Source of the DNA: Larkinella sp. C7
GTDB taxonomy: Bacteria > Bacteroidota > Bacteroidia > Cytophagales > Spirosomataceae
Assembly: GCF_006149005.1 (NCBI RefSeq)
Contig: NZ_VBSL01000008.1
Location: 248,001-312,000 of the forward strand
DNA: 64,000 nt
Direction: 5' to 3'
Shown: in pieces, positions 44,651 to 54,478 of the stretch
Position numbering within the stretch: the stretch's first letter is position 1
Layout: each line of letters opens with the position of its first letter
Position numbers and translations under genes: made by a program
The notes under the pieces: model-generated
Seen by the model: the letters and a program-made list of their open reading frames with translations, nothing else
Told to the model about the DNA's origin: nothing
The model's database searches: none

Positions 44651-47600
44651 ATGTGGATTGTCCGTTTAGCGCTTGAGAAAAAGTATACCATCGCCGTGAT
44701 GGCCCTGCTGATTCTGATCATGGGCGTTGTGTCCATCGTGCAGATGCCCACCGACATTTTCCCGCGCATCAACATTCCCGTCGTATCGGTTATTTGGGGT
44801 TATACGGGCCTGTCGACCAACGAGATGGAGAAGATGATCACCAACTTCAGCGAGACATCGATCATCAACAACGTGAGCGATGTGCAGCGGCTGGAATCAC
44901 AGACGTATAACGGAACCGCTGTGTTGAAGGTCTATTTTCAGCCCACAGTCAAGATTGAGGAGGCCATGTCGCAGGTGACCGCCATTGCCCAGACGATCCG
45001 TCTCCGAATGCCACCCGGCACCCAGCCCCCACTGATTGTCCGGTATAATGCTACTGACGTACCAGTCTTGCAATTGGGGTTGTCGAGCGACAGCCTAACC
45101 GAATCACAAATCACCGATTACGGCACCACCCGCATTCGACCGCAGATTTCTACCGTGCAGGGAAGCCGGTTATCCCAGCCATTCGGCGGAAAAACACGCC
45201 AGATCATGGTCGATCTCGACCCCGATCTGCTGATTTCGCGGGGCGTTACGCCAGAGGAAGTGGTCAATGCGGTTTCGGCCCAGAACCTGACCTTACCCAG
45301 CGGCCAGTTGCGCCTGGCCGAACGTGAATATGTGGTTCGGCTGAACACCAAACCGGATGTGATCGAGTCCCTGAACGATATTCCGGTGAAAGCCGTCAAC
45401 GGCGTCACCATCCACATGCGCGACGTCGCCAACGTCCACGATGGTTCCTCCATCCAGACCAACGTCGTAAAACAGGACGGCGGCCGGGGTGTGTTGATGA
45501 GCATCGTCAAAATCGGCAATGCCTCCACCACGGCCATTGTCGATAAAATCCAGAATGAAATCATTCCGACCCTGCGCGCGGCCGCGCCGAGTAACCTGAA
45601 GATTGTCGGCCTGTTCGACCAGTCGGTTTTCGTCCGGGCGTCCATTCACGGCGTGGTGGTCGAAGGCCTGATTGCGGCTTTGCTGACGGCCGCCATGATT
45701 CTGCTGTTTCTGGGAAGCTGGCGCAGCACGCTCATCGTGGCGGTTTCGATTCCGCTTTCGATTCTCACTTCCCTGACGGTTTTGTATTTGATGGGCGAAA
45801 CGCTCAACATCATGACCCTGGGCGGTCTGGCCCTCGCCATCGGGATTCTGGTCGATGACGCCACGGTTACAATTGAAAATATTCACCGCAACGAAGAACT
45901 GGGCCTGCCGCTTCGGGAAGCAATTCTGGAAGGTGCCCACCAGATTGCGACGCCAACGCTGGTAGCCACGCTGACGATCTGTATCGTCTTCGTCTCGGTT
46001 CTGTTTCTGGAAGGCCCCGCCCGGTTTCTGTTTGGCCCCCTGGCCCTGGCCGTCGTTTTCGCCATGATGGCATCTTACCTCCTGTCGCGGACGCTGGTGC
46101 CGATGATGGCGGATTTGATGCTGCGCGGGGAGTCTCACACTCCGTCAGCGCCCACTCTGTCAGGGTCTCCGACTACGGACAGGGTGAGTTTACACGACCG
46201 CTTCAACCGGGGGTTTGATCGGCTGCAAAACCGTTACCTCACAGGGCTGGCGTGGGCGTTGGGCCACCGCCGGTCGGTGCTGGCGGTATTCGTCCTGGTG
46301 ATCTTGTTTACGTCGGCCATGATCCCCTTCATTGGCCGCGATTTCTTCCCGAGTGTCGACGCCGGGCAGTTCCGCCTGCACCTGCGGGCACCCGCCGGGA
46401 GCCGACTGGAGGAAACCGAGCGAATTGCCAGCCGTACGGAAGCCCTGGTCCGTGAAGTGATTCCGGGTCAGGAAGTAGGTTCGATCATCAGCAACATCGG
46501 TTTGACCAGTGAGCGGTATAACTTCATTTTCTCGGATAATTCATCGATTAGCCCCGCCGATGCCGAACTGCTGGTTTCGCTAAATGACGAAAAAAGCCGC
46601 CCCACGCAGGACTATATCCGAAAACTCCGTCAGCTTTTCCGCGAAGAATTGCCGAATGTTACCTTCTTTTTCCAACCCGCCGACATCGTCAGCCAGATTC
46701 TGAACTTCGGATTAACGGCCCCCATCGACGTGCAGGTGATGGGTTTCGACCGGGGAAATAACCTCAAAATTGCCCGGGAACTCCAGCAGAAAATTGCCCA
46801 GGTACCAGGAGCCGTGGATGTTCACCTGCACCAGGTGCTGGATGCGCCGGAACTGTTTGTCAACGTCGACCGGGAACGGGCGGGGCAACTGGGTCTGAAT
46901 GAGCAGAAAATTGCGACGAACCTCATGATTTCGATGAGCGGAACCGCGCAGGTGACGCCCAACTTCTGGCCCGATCCGCAGACCGGTTTTCCGTATCTGA
47001 TTGCCGTTCAAACACCCCCCTACCGGCTGAATACGCTCGATAAGATGCTGCAAACGCCAATGGCGGTGAGTCAGGGTCGTTCGACACCCCAGCTCCTGAG
47101 CAACGTCACGCGCGTGGAGCGAAAACTGTCGCCGGTGATTATCAACCGCGTCAATACCCAACCCACCTATGACATTTATGCCTCCGTGGAACGCACGGAC
47201 CTCGGTGCGGTTTCCGATGGCATTGAGAAAATTCTGGCCGAATACCGCACCCAGCTAAAACCGGGTAATCAGATTCTGATTCGGGGACAGGTGGAAAGCA
47301 TGAACAGTGCTTTTTCACGATTAGGCATCGGGATCGTCTTTGCCGCCATACTGGTGTATCTGCTGATGGTGGTCAATTTCCAGTCGTTCCGGTATCCGTT
47401 CATCATCATTACGGCGCTTCCGGGGGCACTTTGCGGCATGGTCTGGCTCCTGTTCCTGACGCATACCACGTTCAGCATTCCGTCGCTGATGGGGGCCATT
47501 ATGAGCGTCGGGGTAGCCACGGCGAATAGTATTTTATTGGTTAGCTTTGCAAAAGATCACCTGCCGCACGTCAATTTCAATGCCCTTGAAGCCGCGATGG

Positions 47601-47812
47601 AAGCGGGCCGAACCCGTTTGCGCCCCATTCTGATGACGGCCATTGCGATGGTGATCGGGATGTTGCCGATGTCGTTGGGCATTGGCGAAGGCGGGGAGCA
47701 AAACGCTCCGCTGGGCCGGGCCGTCATCGGCGGTTTGCTCCTGGCGACGTTTACTACGCTACTGTTTGTTCCCGTGGTTTTCAGTTATTTAGCAGGCAAA
47801 AAACAAAATTAG
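44651..47812 (+). CDS. second RND efflux permease
   Basis: 1053 codons from the ATG at 44651 (MWIVRLALEKKYTIAVMALL); the 30 codons before it are a poor N-terminus for this family. TM4 has the relay aspartates ILVDDATVTIEN. TM10 reads SVGVATANSILLVSFAK; the relay lysine expected in HAE1 pumps is missing, as in a known sub-group of RND permeases. Gene order is permease, adaptor, exit duct, the reverse of the first pump's adaptor-permease start. Likely exported substrate: unknown. Confidence 0.93.
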   Translation: MWIVRLALEKKYTIAVMALLILIMGVVSIVQMPTDIFPRINIPVVSVIWGYTGLSTNEMEKMITNFSETSIINNVSDVQRLESQTYNGTAVLKVYFQPTVKIEEAMSQVTAIAQTIRLRMPPGTQPPLIVRYNATDVPVLQLGLSSDSLTESQITDYGTTRIRPQISTVQGSRLSQPFGGKTRQIMVDLDPDLLISRGVTPEEVVNAVSAQNLTLPSGQLRLAEREYVVRLNTKPDVIESLNDIPVKAVNGVTIHMRDVANVHDGSSIQTNVVKQDGGRGVLMSIVKIGNASTTAIVDKIQNEIIPTLRAAAPSNLKIVGLFDQSVFVRASIHGVVVEGLIAALLTAAMILLFLGSWRSTLIVAVSIPLSILTSLTVLYLMGETLNIMTLGGLALAIGILVDDATVTIENIHRNEELGLPLREAILEGAHQIATPTLVATLTICIVFVSVLFLEGPARFLFGPLALAVVFAMMASYLLSRTLVPMMADLMLRGESHTPSAPTLSGSPTTDRVSLHDRFNRGFDRLQNRYLTGLAWALGHRRSVLAVFVLVILFTSAMIPFIGRDFFPSVDAGQFRLHLRAPAGSRLEETERIASRTEALVREVIPGQEVGSIISNIGLTSERYNFIFSDNSSISPADAELLVSLNDEKSRPTQDYIRKLRQLFREELPNVTFFFQPADIVSQILNFGLTAPIDVQVMGFDRGNNLKIARELQQKIAQVPGAVDVHLHQVLDAPELFVNVDRERAGQLGLNEQKIATNLMISMSGTAQVTPNFWPDPQTGFPYLIAVQTPPYRLNTLDKMLQTPMAVSQGRSTPQLLSNVTRVERKLSPVIINRVNTQPTYDIYASVERTDLGAVSDGIEKILAEYRTQLKPGNQILIRGQVESMNSAFSRLGIGIVFAAILVYLLMVVNFQSFRYPFIIITALPGALCGMVWLLFLTHTTFSIPSLMGAIMSVGVATANSILLVSFAKDHLPHVNFNALEAAMEAGRTRLRPILMTAIAMVIGMLPMSLGIGEGGEQNAPLGRAVIGGLLLATFTTLLFVPVVFSYLAGKKQN

Positions 47813-47837
47813 TTTATACTTCTTTCTATTCCCAACC

Positions 47838-48944
47838 ATGCGACGCATCTGGATTTGGTTCGTACTTTTAGGATTGATCCTGCTGTTTGTCTTTGTCGGG
47901 GTTCTGCCGCGCATTCACAACGCGCAGGAGCTTCGGGCGGAAGCCGATGAGCAGAAAAACCGGCAGGAACTGGTCACGGTTACGTCTGTTAGCCATTCCG
48001 ACGACTCGACCGGTTTGCTGCTGCCGGGGCAGATCATGCCCTTCCGCGAAACGCCGGTGTTTGCCCGTACGCAGGGTTTTCTGAAACGGCGGTTTGTCGA
48101 CATCGGTTCGAAAGTCCGCAACGGTCAGATGCTGGCCACGGTGGAAGCGCCTGAACTCGATCAGGAATTGATTCGCGCCCGCGCCGATGTCCGGCTGGCC
48201 CAATCGAACCTGGATCGGCTAAAAAGTGTAAGCCTTCCCGGTGCCATCTCCCAGCAGGATCTGGACAACCGGCAGGCCACTTACGAGATGAATCAGGCCA
48301 ACCTCCGGCGGCTGGAAGCCCTGAAAGCCCTGCAGGAAATCCGGGCACCGTTCAACGGCATCATTACCGCCCGCAACGCCGAAGTTGGCAATCTGGTTTC
48401 AACGGGCAGTGGCGGGGCGATCCCGATGTTTACGATTTCGCAACTGGACACGCTCCGGGTGTATGTCGATGTGCCCCAAACCTATTATCAGTTGATCAAA
48501 ATCGGGATGGCGGCATCGATCAACGTACCGGAACTGAATAAAACTTTTACCGGAAAAGTCGTTCGCACATCCGGTACCTTACGCACGGAATCGCGAACTT
48601 TGCTGGCCGAAGTGGCGATTCCCAACCGGAACCAGGAACTGGTGTCGGGATTATACGGCCAGGTGAAATTCAGTCTGAACACGATTCACCCGCCCGTGCT
48701 CATTCCGGCGAATACGCTGCTGGTGACATCGGAAGGGCCACGCATCGTGGTGGTGCAACCCAACCGGGTGCTGCGTTTCCAGCCCATCACCCTGGGGCGT
48801 GATTTTGGAACGACCCTCGAAGTATTGGAGGGCCTGAAAGGGCAGGAACAGGTAGTGACGAATCCCAACGACCGGCTCAAGGACGGGCAGCAGGTTCGGA
48901 TTAAGGTGCAGGGGCAGACTTCTGCGACAAAACAAAAAGTATGA
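47838..48944 (+). CDS. RND periplasmic adaptor of the second pump
   Basis: 368 codons. N-terminal membrane anchor (about residues 5-24) rather than a lipobox. The lipoyl halves are visible in FARTQGFLKRRFVDIGSKVRNGQML and IRAPFNGIITARNAEVGNLV, with a helical hairpin between (LAQSNLDRLKSVSLPGA). It starts 25 bp after the permease stop; its stop overlaps the exit-duct start by 4 bp (ATGA). Confidence 0.93.
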   Translation: MRRIWIWFVLLGLILLFVFVGVLPRIHNAQELRAEADEQKNRQELVTVTSVSHSDDSTGLLLPGQIMPFRETPVFARTQGFLKRRFVDIGSKVRNGQMLATVEAPELDQELIRARADVRLAQSNLDRLKSVSLPGAISQQDLDNRQATYEMNQANLRRLEALKALQEIRAPFNGIITARNAEVGNLVSTGSGGAIPMFTISQLDTLRVYVDVPQTYYQLIKIGMAASINVPELNKTFTGKVVRTSGTLRTESRTLLAEVAIPNRNQELVSGLYGQVKFSLNTIHPPVLIPANTLLVTSEGPRIVVVQPNRVLRFQPITLGRDFGTTLEVLEGLKGQEQVVTNPNDRLKDGQQVRIKVQGQTSATKQKV

Positions 48945-50338
48945 GAAAATCGGCGCTTTACAGTTTAATGTTTTTAATGCTTGGCCGTACGGTTGCCCAC
49001 GCGCAGTCGGCGGCTTCTTCAGGAAGCGCTTCGGGCGGTTCGGTGGCTTCCGCATCCTTTCAAACGAATACGGTTCGCGACGGTTGGGCGGTTTTTCGGG
49101 ACCGGACACTGGATTCCCTGATCGATCTGGGTCTGACCAGTAACCCCGACATTCGGGTGGCCGTCAACCGGGTCGAGGAAGCCCGGATTCGGGTTCGGGT
49201 GGCCGAGTCATTCCTGTCTCCATCGGTTCGTAGCAGCCTGAATTTCAACACCCAAAGCCTGTCGCAATACCGCCCGATTGCCATTCCGGTTGCCACCGAC
49301 AAGCTACCCCGTCTGCAACTCAACTCGCTGCAGGTTTTACCCATCGACGCCAGCTACGAAGTAGATTTGTTCAAGCGGATTCGCAATACGGTTCGGGTTA
49401 CCGATTTGCAACGGCAGGTGACAGAATCGGATGTGCAGATTACGCAACTGATTGTGGCTTCGGAAGTAGCCCGGCTTTATTACCTCATTCGCGCCAACGA
49501 CAGTGAGCAGGCCGTCATCCGGCGCAACATCGGCCTTCGGGATTCGACTATTTCCATCATCCGTGCCCGCTTCCAGGCCGGTTTGACCAACGAAATCGAC
49601 GCCAAACGGGCCGAAACAGACATTGCCAACGTCCGGGTTCAACTGCTGGGTCTGGAGCGCAGCCGCACCGAACTCGTTAACGGTTTGTCGGGCCTCTGCG
49701 GGCAGGACCCGGCTACCTTCAGTGTCCCCGTCGGACGATTGGGAACCGGTTTTCCGGAACTGCCTTTCACCGCCATTTCAGTCGATCAACTCCGCCGTCG
49801 CCCGGATTTGCTTCAGGCCGAACAGCAATCACAGGTAGCCAATGTCCAGATTCTGGTCAACCGGGCGGCCCTGTATCCCCGCATCAACCTCGTGGGAGCC
49901 GGAGGAACACTGACGGGCCGCATCGGTACATTGTTTTTCCCCGCCAGTATGACCTATTTACTCGGGGTCAACGCCAGTGTGCCCATTTTTGAAGGAAAAC
50001 GGAATCAGCAAAACATCCGGTTGGCTCAACAGCAATTCAAAACTGCCGATGCCTCCTATCAGCAACGGATGCTGGTGGCCCAGCGCGAAGCCGAAACCGC
50101 CCTCGACAATCTGCAAAGCATGCGTGCGCAAATCGACGCCCAAAACCTGGCCCTCGAATCGGCCCGGTATACCGAACGACTCAACCGGGAGCTTTACACA
50201 AAGGGTCTGACGACGTTTCTGGAAGTGCTCGATTCGCAGCGCACGGTTCTTGACTCCGAACGCCAGTTGGTGCTGTTACAGGGCCAACGCGCGTCGTTCA
50301 CCGTCGCTCTGCTGAAAGCCCTGGGGGGAAGTTTTTAA
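48941..50338 (+). CDS. TolC-family exit duct of the second pump
   Basis: 465 codons. Signal MRKSALYSLMFLMLGRTVAHAQ; no lipid Cys, unlike the first pump's duct. Two efflux repeats with LRRRPDLLQAEQQSQVANVQI in the second. A Ser/Ala/Gly-rich stretch follows the signal (AASSGSASGGSVASAS). Translationally coupled to the adaptor by the 4-bp overlap. With the two preceding genes it forms a complete tripartite exporter. Confidence 0.93.
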   Translation: MRKSALYSLMFLMLGRTVAHAQSAASSGSASGGSVASASFQTNTVRDGWAVFRDRTLDSLIDLGLTSNPDIRVAVNRVEEARIRVRVAESFLSPSVRSSLNFNTQSLSQYRPIAIPVATDKLPRLQLNSLQVLPIDASYEVDLFKRIRNTVRVTDLQRQVTESDVQITQLIVASEVARLYYLIRANDSEQAVIRRNIGLRDSTISIIRARFQAGLTNEIDAKRAETDIANVRVQLLGLERSRTELVNGLSGLCGQDPATFSVPVGRLGTGFPELPFTAISVDQLRRRPDLLQAEQQSQVANVQILVNRAALYPRINLVGAGGTLTGRIGTLFFPASMTYLLGVNASVPIFEGKRNQQNIRLAQQQFKTADASYQQRMLVAQREAETALDNLQSMRAQIDAQNLALESARYTERLNRELYTKGLTTFLEVLDSQRTVLDSERQLVLLQGQRASFTVALLKALGGSF

Positions 50339-50385
50339 GGGTTAACGATCGAAGGTGTCCAGCTTGTTTCCAAAAAATAGGCCCG

Positions 50386-50757
50386 TTAGCCTTTTACCTG
50401 CGGAGCCCAGTAGGTACAGTTGGCCGTGGCATACACCGGGCCTTTGAACAACATGCAACCGCCACAGGCCTTGCCCGCTGCGGGCGGTAACCACAGGTTG
50501 CAATTGCTGCACTGCTTGTCGGAGCTGGGCGATTGGGTTACATAACCGAGTCCCTGCCGGGTTTTCAGATCGCCCTCGCTAAGTCCGGAATAGTCTTCGC
50601 AGGGATTGGTTGCCGGTTTTTTTGTTTCATCGGTTTGGGTGGCTGGTTTGGAATCGCAGTTGGTCAGCAGGACGGTTCCACTGGTCAATACCAAGCCGAT
50701 CGACGCACAGCGTTGCAGAAAAAAACGGCGGGATTTCAGTACATTCATCAATGACAA
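50386..50757 (-). CDS. high-potential iron-sulfur protein (HiPIP)
   Basis: 123 codons; a Met three codons in (50748) is an equally good start. Twin-arginine signal (KSRRFFLQRCASIGLVLTSG), as expected for a cofactor-loaded exported protein. The mature end has CSNC, then ACGGC and a final NCTYW; four of these Cys would bind a 4Fe-4S cluster in HiPIP fashion. HiPIPs are small periplasmic electron carriers. The gene lies 11 bp after the dehydrogenase stop, so it is the last gene of that operon. Confidence 0.85.
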   Translation of the reverse strand: MSLMNVLKSRRFFLQRCASIGLVLTSGTVLLTNCDSKPATQTDETKKPATNPCEDYSGLSEGDLKTRQGLGYVTQSPSSDKQCSNCNLWLPPAAGKACGGCMLFKGPVYATANCTYWAPQVKG

Positions 50758-50768
50758 GGCGTTTGTAA

Positions 50769-52922
50769 TCAGATCGAAGGCGGTTTTGCTAACGCTTCCC
50801 GTACGGCACGGATCGCTTTTTTTACATCTTCTGCCCGAGCCGTATTTTCCAGACTTTGGAGTGCTTGGGTTACTTCGGCGTTGCCGTCGGTTTTGGTTTC
50901 AGCTTTGGTTATTCCTTCGGCCAATCCGGTTAAACCTGCCACCTGCCAGCTTTCTTTTCGCTGGGTTGGGCTGTTTAAGAATCCCAGAAACCGGGTTACT
51001 TCGGCGGGTTGGTTCCGACGGCCCACGATGTGCGAAAAATCCGCCAGAAACGTCATTTTTCCGGCAGTTGTATCACTAAAAAAGGCCTTCTGATTCAGGA
51101 GCGTACGCAGCAATTCCGGCGACGAACCCGCTGGAGAACTCAGCACGGCGGTTCGGAACCAGCCGTTTTCGCTGTGCTTTTGAACCACCTGCGCCAGTGC
51201 CGCAACAACGGCGGGGTTCGTGAATTGACCCGCACTCAAACACGCCTGCAACGCCACCTGCACGGACGAATCACCGGTCATTTTGAGCAATTGAGGCAGT
51301 AAATCCGGGTACCGTTCGGCCAGCATCAGGCCGTGTTCACGAACGCCGGGATGCGCGTCCTGCATGGCCTTCTGAACCAAATCCCGGCTGAGGGCATTCA
51401 GTCCTTCGAGCGTATAGAACGCGTGCAGCCGGACGCGCGGATCCTGGTGTTGTGCCAATAAAGTCCTGAGTTGCGGAACCACCGACAGATCCCGTCGTTC
51501 CAGCAGCAGGCGTTGCGCCTGCAACCGCCACCACCGGTTCGGATGCGCCAGCACCTCGACCAACTCCGCCGGTTTCCGGTTTCGCAGATTGGGTGAAACA
51601 GCCGGGCGGTTTTTCGCCGTCGTCGGCAGAATCCGGTAGATCCGTCCTTTGTCGTTGCCATTCAGGAAATCCATGTCTTCTTTCAGATCCTCCGGAATTG
51701 AAACCGGCGTTTCAATGTGCTGGCGGTAAAAGTCGACCACATAAAGCGCGCCATCGGGGCCGGTGGTCAGATTGTCGGGCCGGAACCAGGGATCGGTGGA
51801 TGCCAGAAACTCGCGGTCGGTTTCGCCTTCGGCCCGTTTGGCTACGAAAACGGGGCTGTCGGCCAACGGTGTCAGCACATCGCGGTGAATCAGATTCCCG
51901 GCTACATCGCCCGTAAAAACCGACCCGTAATAGTCGGATGGAAAGGCGTCTCCGTCGTAAAATATGCCACCGGAAGAACCGGTAAAATGGTCTTCGGCGT
52001 ATTCCTGACGATCCAGTTTTGCTTCCGCGTATTGCTTCTGCCGCCGTTCGGTGCGTTCCTTGCGCCAGTACGGGGGTGGCGTTTGCTGAAACATCACCAG
52101 ATCGTGATCCGAAATATTGACGGACGATTTGGGGCCGGGCCAATGCGGATTTCGGCGCAGATACCGTCCGGCAATCGGTGCCTGCTGGATGTGAATGGTA
52201 TTTTGGGTAAAGAAGCGATGCCCCCAATCGTCGATGGCCAGCCCAAACTGACCGGAACCCGACTCCACTTCGAACAGCCCGCGATCCAGCCGAAACCGGA
52301 AATCCCCGCCATTGACGGTCAATAGGGGGGCGTCGGGCTTCCGATTAAACCGGATCTGCCCTTCCTGCCCGTTGTTGTTGGCATAAATCCAGTTGTCGAT
52401 TCCGTAGCGAAGGCTCGTGATCTGGGCTTCGGAATTGTTCGCAAAAAAACCGGTGAAAAGCACTTCCCGGGTATCGGCCCGGAAGTCGCCATTGGTGTCT
52501 TTCAGAAACAGAATGTCGGGGGCTGCCGCTACAATCAACCCGCCTTCCCAGGGCAGTACGCTGGTCGCATCCGCGATGGAATCGGCAAAAATCACCGAAC
52601 GGTCCATCCGGCCGTCGTTGTTGGTATCGGCCAGCATCCGGATTTTGCCTTTGCCCTTCCCGGTTTCGGGTTTGCCCGGATAATCGCCCATCTCCACCAC
52701 GTAGGCAACACCCTGTTCATCGAACACCAGATCCACCGGGTCGGCGATGAGCGGTTCGGCGGCAACGGTCTCAATTTTGAAACCCTCCCGAAGCTGAAAA
52801 CTCTGAAGCGCTTCCTCGGGCGAAAGTGGGTCTGAATACCGCTTTTTTGAACAGGAAGCAAAAAAGACGATACTCAGCAGGCAGGCAATCGAAAACAGAC
52901 GATTTAGGCGGTATTCGTTCAT
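50769..52922 (-). CDS. PVC-type dehydrogenase lipoprotein with beta-propeller and HEAT repeats
   Basis: 717 codons. Lipoprotein signal ending FFASCSKK (lipid Cys24). Residues about 45-420 match the PVC-type heme-binding or membrane-bound dehydrogenase family propeller (LIADPVDLVFDEQGVAYVVEMGDYPG, DTNNDGRMDRS, DNLTTGPDGALYVVDFYRQHIE). From about 455 to 700 it has HEAT-like helical repeats. The C-terminal cytochrome c domain common in this family is absent: no CxxCH is seen. The neighbouring HiPIP may replace it as electron acceptor (inference). Substrate unknown, probably a sugar or sugar-like alcohol. Confidence 0.88.
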   Translation of the reverse strand: MNEYRLNRLFSIACLLSIVFFASCSKKRYSDPLSPEEALQSFQLREGFKIETVAAEPLIADPVDLVFDEQGVAYVVEMGDYPGKPETGKGKGKIRMLADTNNDGRMDRSVIFADSIADATSVLPWEGGLIVAAAPDILFLKDTNGDFRADTREVLFTGFFANNSEAQITSLRYGIDNWIYANNNGQEGQIRFNRKPDAPLLTVNGGDFRFRLDRGLFEVESGSGQFGLAIDDWGHRFFTQNTIHIQQAPIAGRYLRRNPHWPGPKSSVNISDHDLVMFQQTPPPYWRKERTERRQKQYAEAKLDRQEYAEDHFTGSSGGIFYDGDAFPSDYYGSVFTGDVAGNLIHRDVLTPLADSPVFVAKRAEGETDREFLASTDPWFRPDNLTTGPDGALYVVDFYRQHIETPVSIPEDLKEDMDFLNGNDKGRIYRILPTTAKNRPAVSPNLRNRKPAELVEVLAHPNRWWRLQAQRLLLERRDLSVVPQLRTLLAQHQDPRVRLHAFYTLEGLNALSRDLVQKAMQDAHPGVREHGLMLAERYPDLLPQLLKMTGDSSVQVALQACLSAGQFTNPAVVAALAQVVQKHSENGWFRTAVLSSPAGSSPELLRTLLNQKAFFSDTTAGKMTFLADFSHIVGRRNQPAEVTRFLGFLNSPTQRKESWQVAGLTGLAEGITKAETKTDGNAEVTQALQSLENTARAEDVKKAIRAVREALAKPPSI

Positions 52923-52964
52923 TTTTAAGTGGGTAAAGGAGTCTTGACAGATTGGTGGAGTCGG

Positions 52965-53918
52965 CTACAACCGGAATAATTTTTTCGAATTTTCGTACAG
53001 GATTTTCCGCTCAATGGTTTTGGAAGGCGAAAGCCGACGGATGGCTGCAATCGTTTGCGAACCCTGGCAGGTGGGTCCGTGGCCGGCCGTATCCAGACAA
53101 TCACTGCCGTACAGAATCTTGTTCTGGTGACGATCCAGAAAACCCCGGGTGTGTTCTTCATCCCGCAGCAGGGCGTTCAGTCCCGACCCGGCCGACATGT
53201 CGGCATAGACGTTGGGATAGTCGCTCAGCAACCGATCGGTGAGGCCGCCGGGGGTTACGCTGGTTTTCGGATACAAAACCGTCTGGTCCTGGTGTCCCTT
53301 GTCGATGTTGGCCCACCAGGTTTGGGCGTGTCCGATAAAATTAACTTTCGGGTATTTTTCCACCATCGTATGAAACCGGGCGAAATCATGGTTATACATA
53401 CCGTATTGCCAGTGCATCAACACCGGAACCCGGTAACTCTGAGCCAGTTCATAGATTCGCTGCATCTCCGGCGAATCACATTTCACGCCGAATTTGGATT
53501 CTCCGATGATGGGGGCACCCCGCTTCAGGTACTTTTCAATTTCCAGCGTCGCATCCGGCAAATCCGGCACTTCATTGGCTCCGAACCGGAATTCGGTCGG
53601 GTGTTGTCGGGCCAGGTTGTAGCAGGTTTCATTGCCGCTGCACTTGGCCTGCAGTCCGTTCGACTCGCCTTTGTGCGTCGACATCCCAAAAGCCGGGGTG
53701 CCTGCGGGCAAAAGAATCGTGGTGGTTACGCCCATCGCCCGCTGGTGTGCGATCAACTGGTCATGAGTCCGGCCCATGTAGTCGGTATGCTGGTGAATGT
53801 CGATGATGGGTTCGGACTGGACTCCGGCCAAACCGTTCAGGCTGACAGCCGTTCCGGCCAGTAAAATACCGGAACGGGCTAAAAATCCACGGCGTGAAAC
53901 CGATGCGGGATTCTTCAT
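52965..53918 (-). CDS. Tat-exported amidohydrolase-family protein
   Basis: 317 codons. Twin-arginine signal SRRGFLARSGILLAG at the N-terminus. Metal-binding HxH in PIIDIHQHTDYMG (His42, His44), further His residues in PVLMHWQYGMYNHD and NFIGHAQTWW, and Asp in LYGSDCLDTAG, the amidohydrolase/TIM-barrel pattern of the lactonase or decarboxylase branch. First gene of a unit with the dehydrogenase 42 bp downstream. The pair could oxidise a sugar to a lactone and open it (inference). Confidence 0.87.
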   Translation of the reverse strand: MKNPASVSRRGFLARSGILLAGTAVSLNGLAGVQSEPIIDIHQHTDYMGRTHDQLIAHQRAMGVTTTILLPAGTPAFGMSTHKGESNGLQAKCSGNETCYNLARQHPTEFRFGANEVPDLPDATLEIEKYLKRGAPIIGESKFGVKCDSPEMQRIYELAQSYRVPVLMHWQYGMYNHDFARFHTMVEKYPKVNFIGHAQTWWANIDKGHQDQTVLYPKTSVTPGGLTDRLLSDYPNVYADMSAGSGLNALLRDEEHTRGFLDRHQNKILYGSDCLDTAGHGPTCQGSQTIAAIRRLSPSKTIERKILYENSKKLFRL

Positions 53919-54155
53919 GCTGGGTTAAGGAAATCGTTTAGGATTTGCCCCCAATATAGTGAACTTTCCCCGGCTCTCCCGTTCTTTCAGGATAGAATCA
54001 ATAAATTCGGTTACGTACCCGAAGTTGTCCTTCGGGTAAATAGCGTGGTTACTACTTCGAAAGACGAACAGCCATTCCATCAATGGACAAAAATCTTTCA
54101 AACCTTCTTTCCCAAGCCGCGTTTTAGTGATATTTCCACGCTAACCCCATTAATT

Positions 54156-54395
54156 ATGGCACTTGCACCCAGCCTGACAGAAACCGACATCCATTCTACT
54201 GCGAACGCAGAATACCCCGAAAACCTGCACACCAGCGGCTACGGCGGTTCTGCAGCACTGACTGACGGCCCCGATGCAGATGAAGAATATGACGAAGAAG
54301 AACTCACCATCACGGATGATGATGACGACGACGATCTAACCGTCGATGAAGAAGAAGAACTAACCCTCGATGAAGACGAGGAAGACGACGTGTAG
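54156..54395 (+). CDS. small highly acidic protein
   Basis: 79 codons from the ATG at 54156; the frame opens at 54045, but the N-terminal extension looks non-coding and the sequence after this ATG has a distinct character. About residues 1-40 are ordinary (MALAPSLTETDIHSTANAEY, then GYGGSAALTDG). The last 40 are almost all Asp and Glu, broken by three LT[IVL] steps (LTIT, LTVD, LTLD). No signal or membrane segment. I do not recognise it. Such tails often bind basic proteins or cations, but no function is claimed. Confidence 0.65.
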   Translation: MALAPSLTETDIHSTANAEYPENLHTSGYGGSAALTDGPDADEEYDEEELTITDDDDDDDLTVDEEEELTLDEDEEDDV

Positions 54396-54478
54396 GCGTA
54401 AAAAGAGAACGATGGATGATGAATGATGAACGATGGAATGACTGACACGTCCATTCATCGTTCATCATTCATCATTTA
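54393..54478. repeat. heptad inverted repeat E6
   Basis: Spans the whole gap between convergent genes, from stop codon (TAG at 54393) to stop codon (TAA at 54478-54476). The left array has units of type GAACGAT / GAATGAT; on the minus strand the right array starts TAAATGA and continues TGAATGA, TGAACGA. The stem 54415-54440 with 54452-54475 has one mismatch and an 11-nt loop beginning with GACTGACAC (54440-54448), close to the GGCTGACGC core. Its arm words match E1. Confidence 0.85.
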
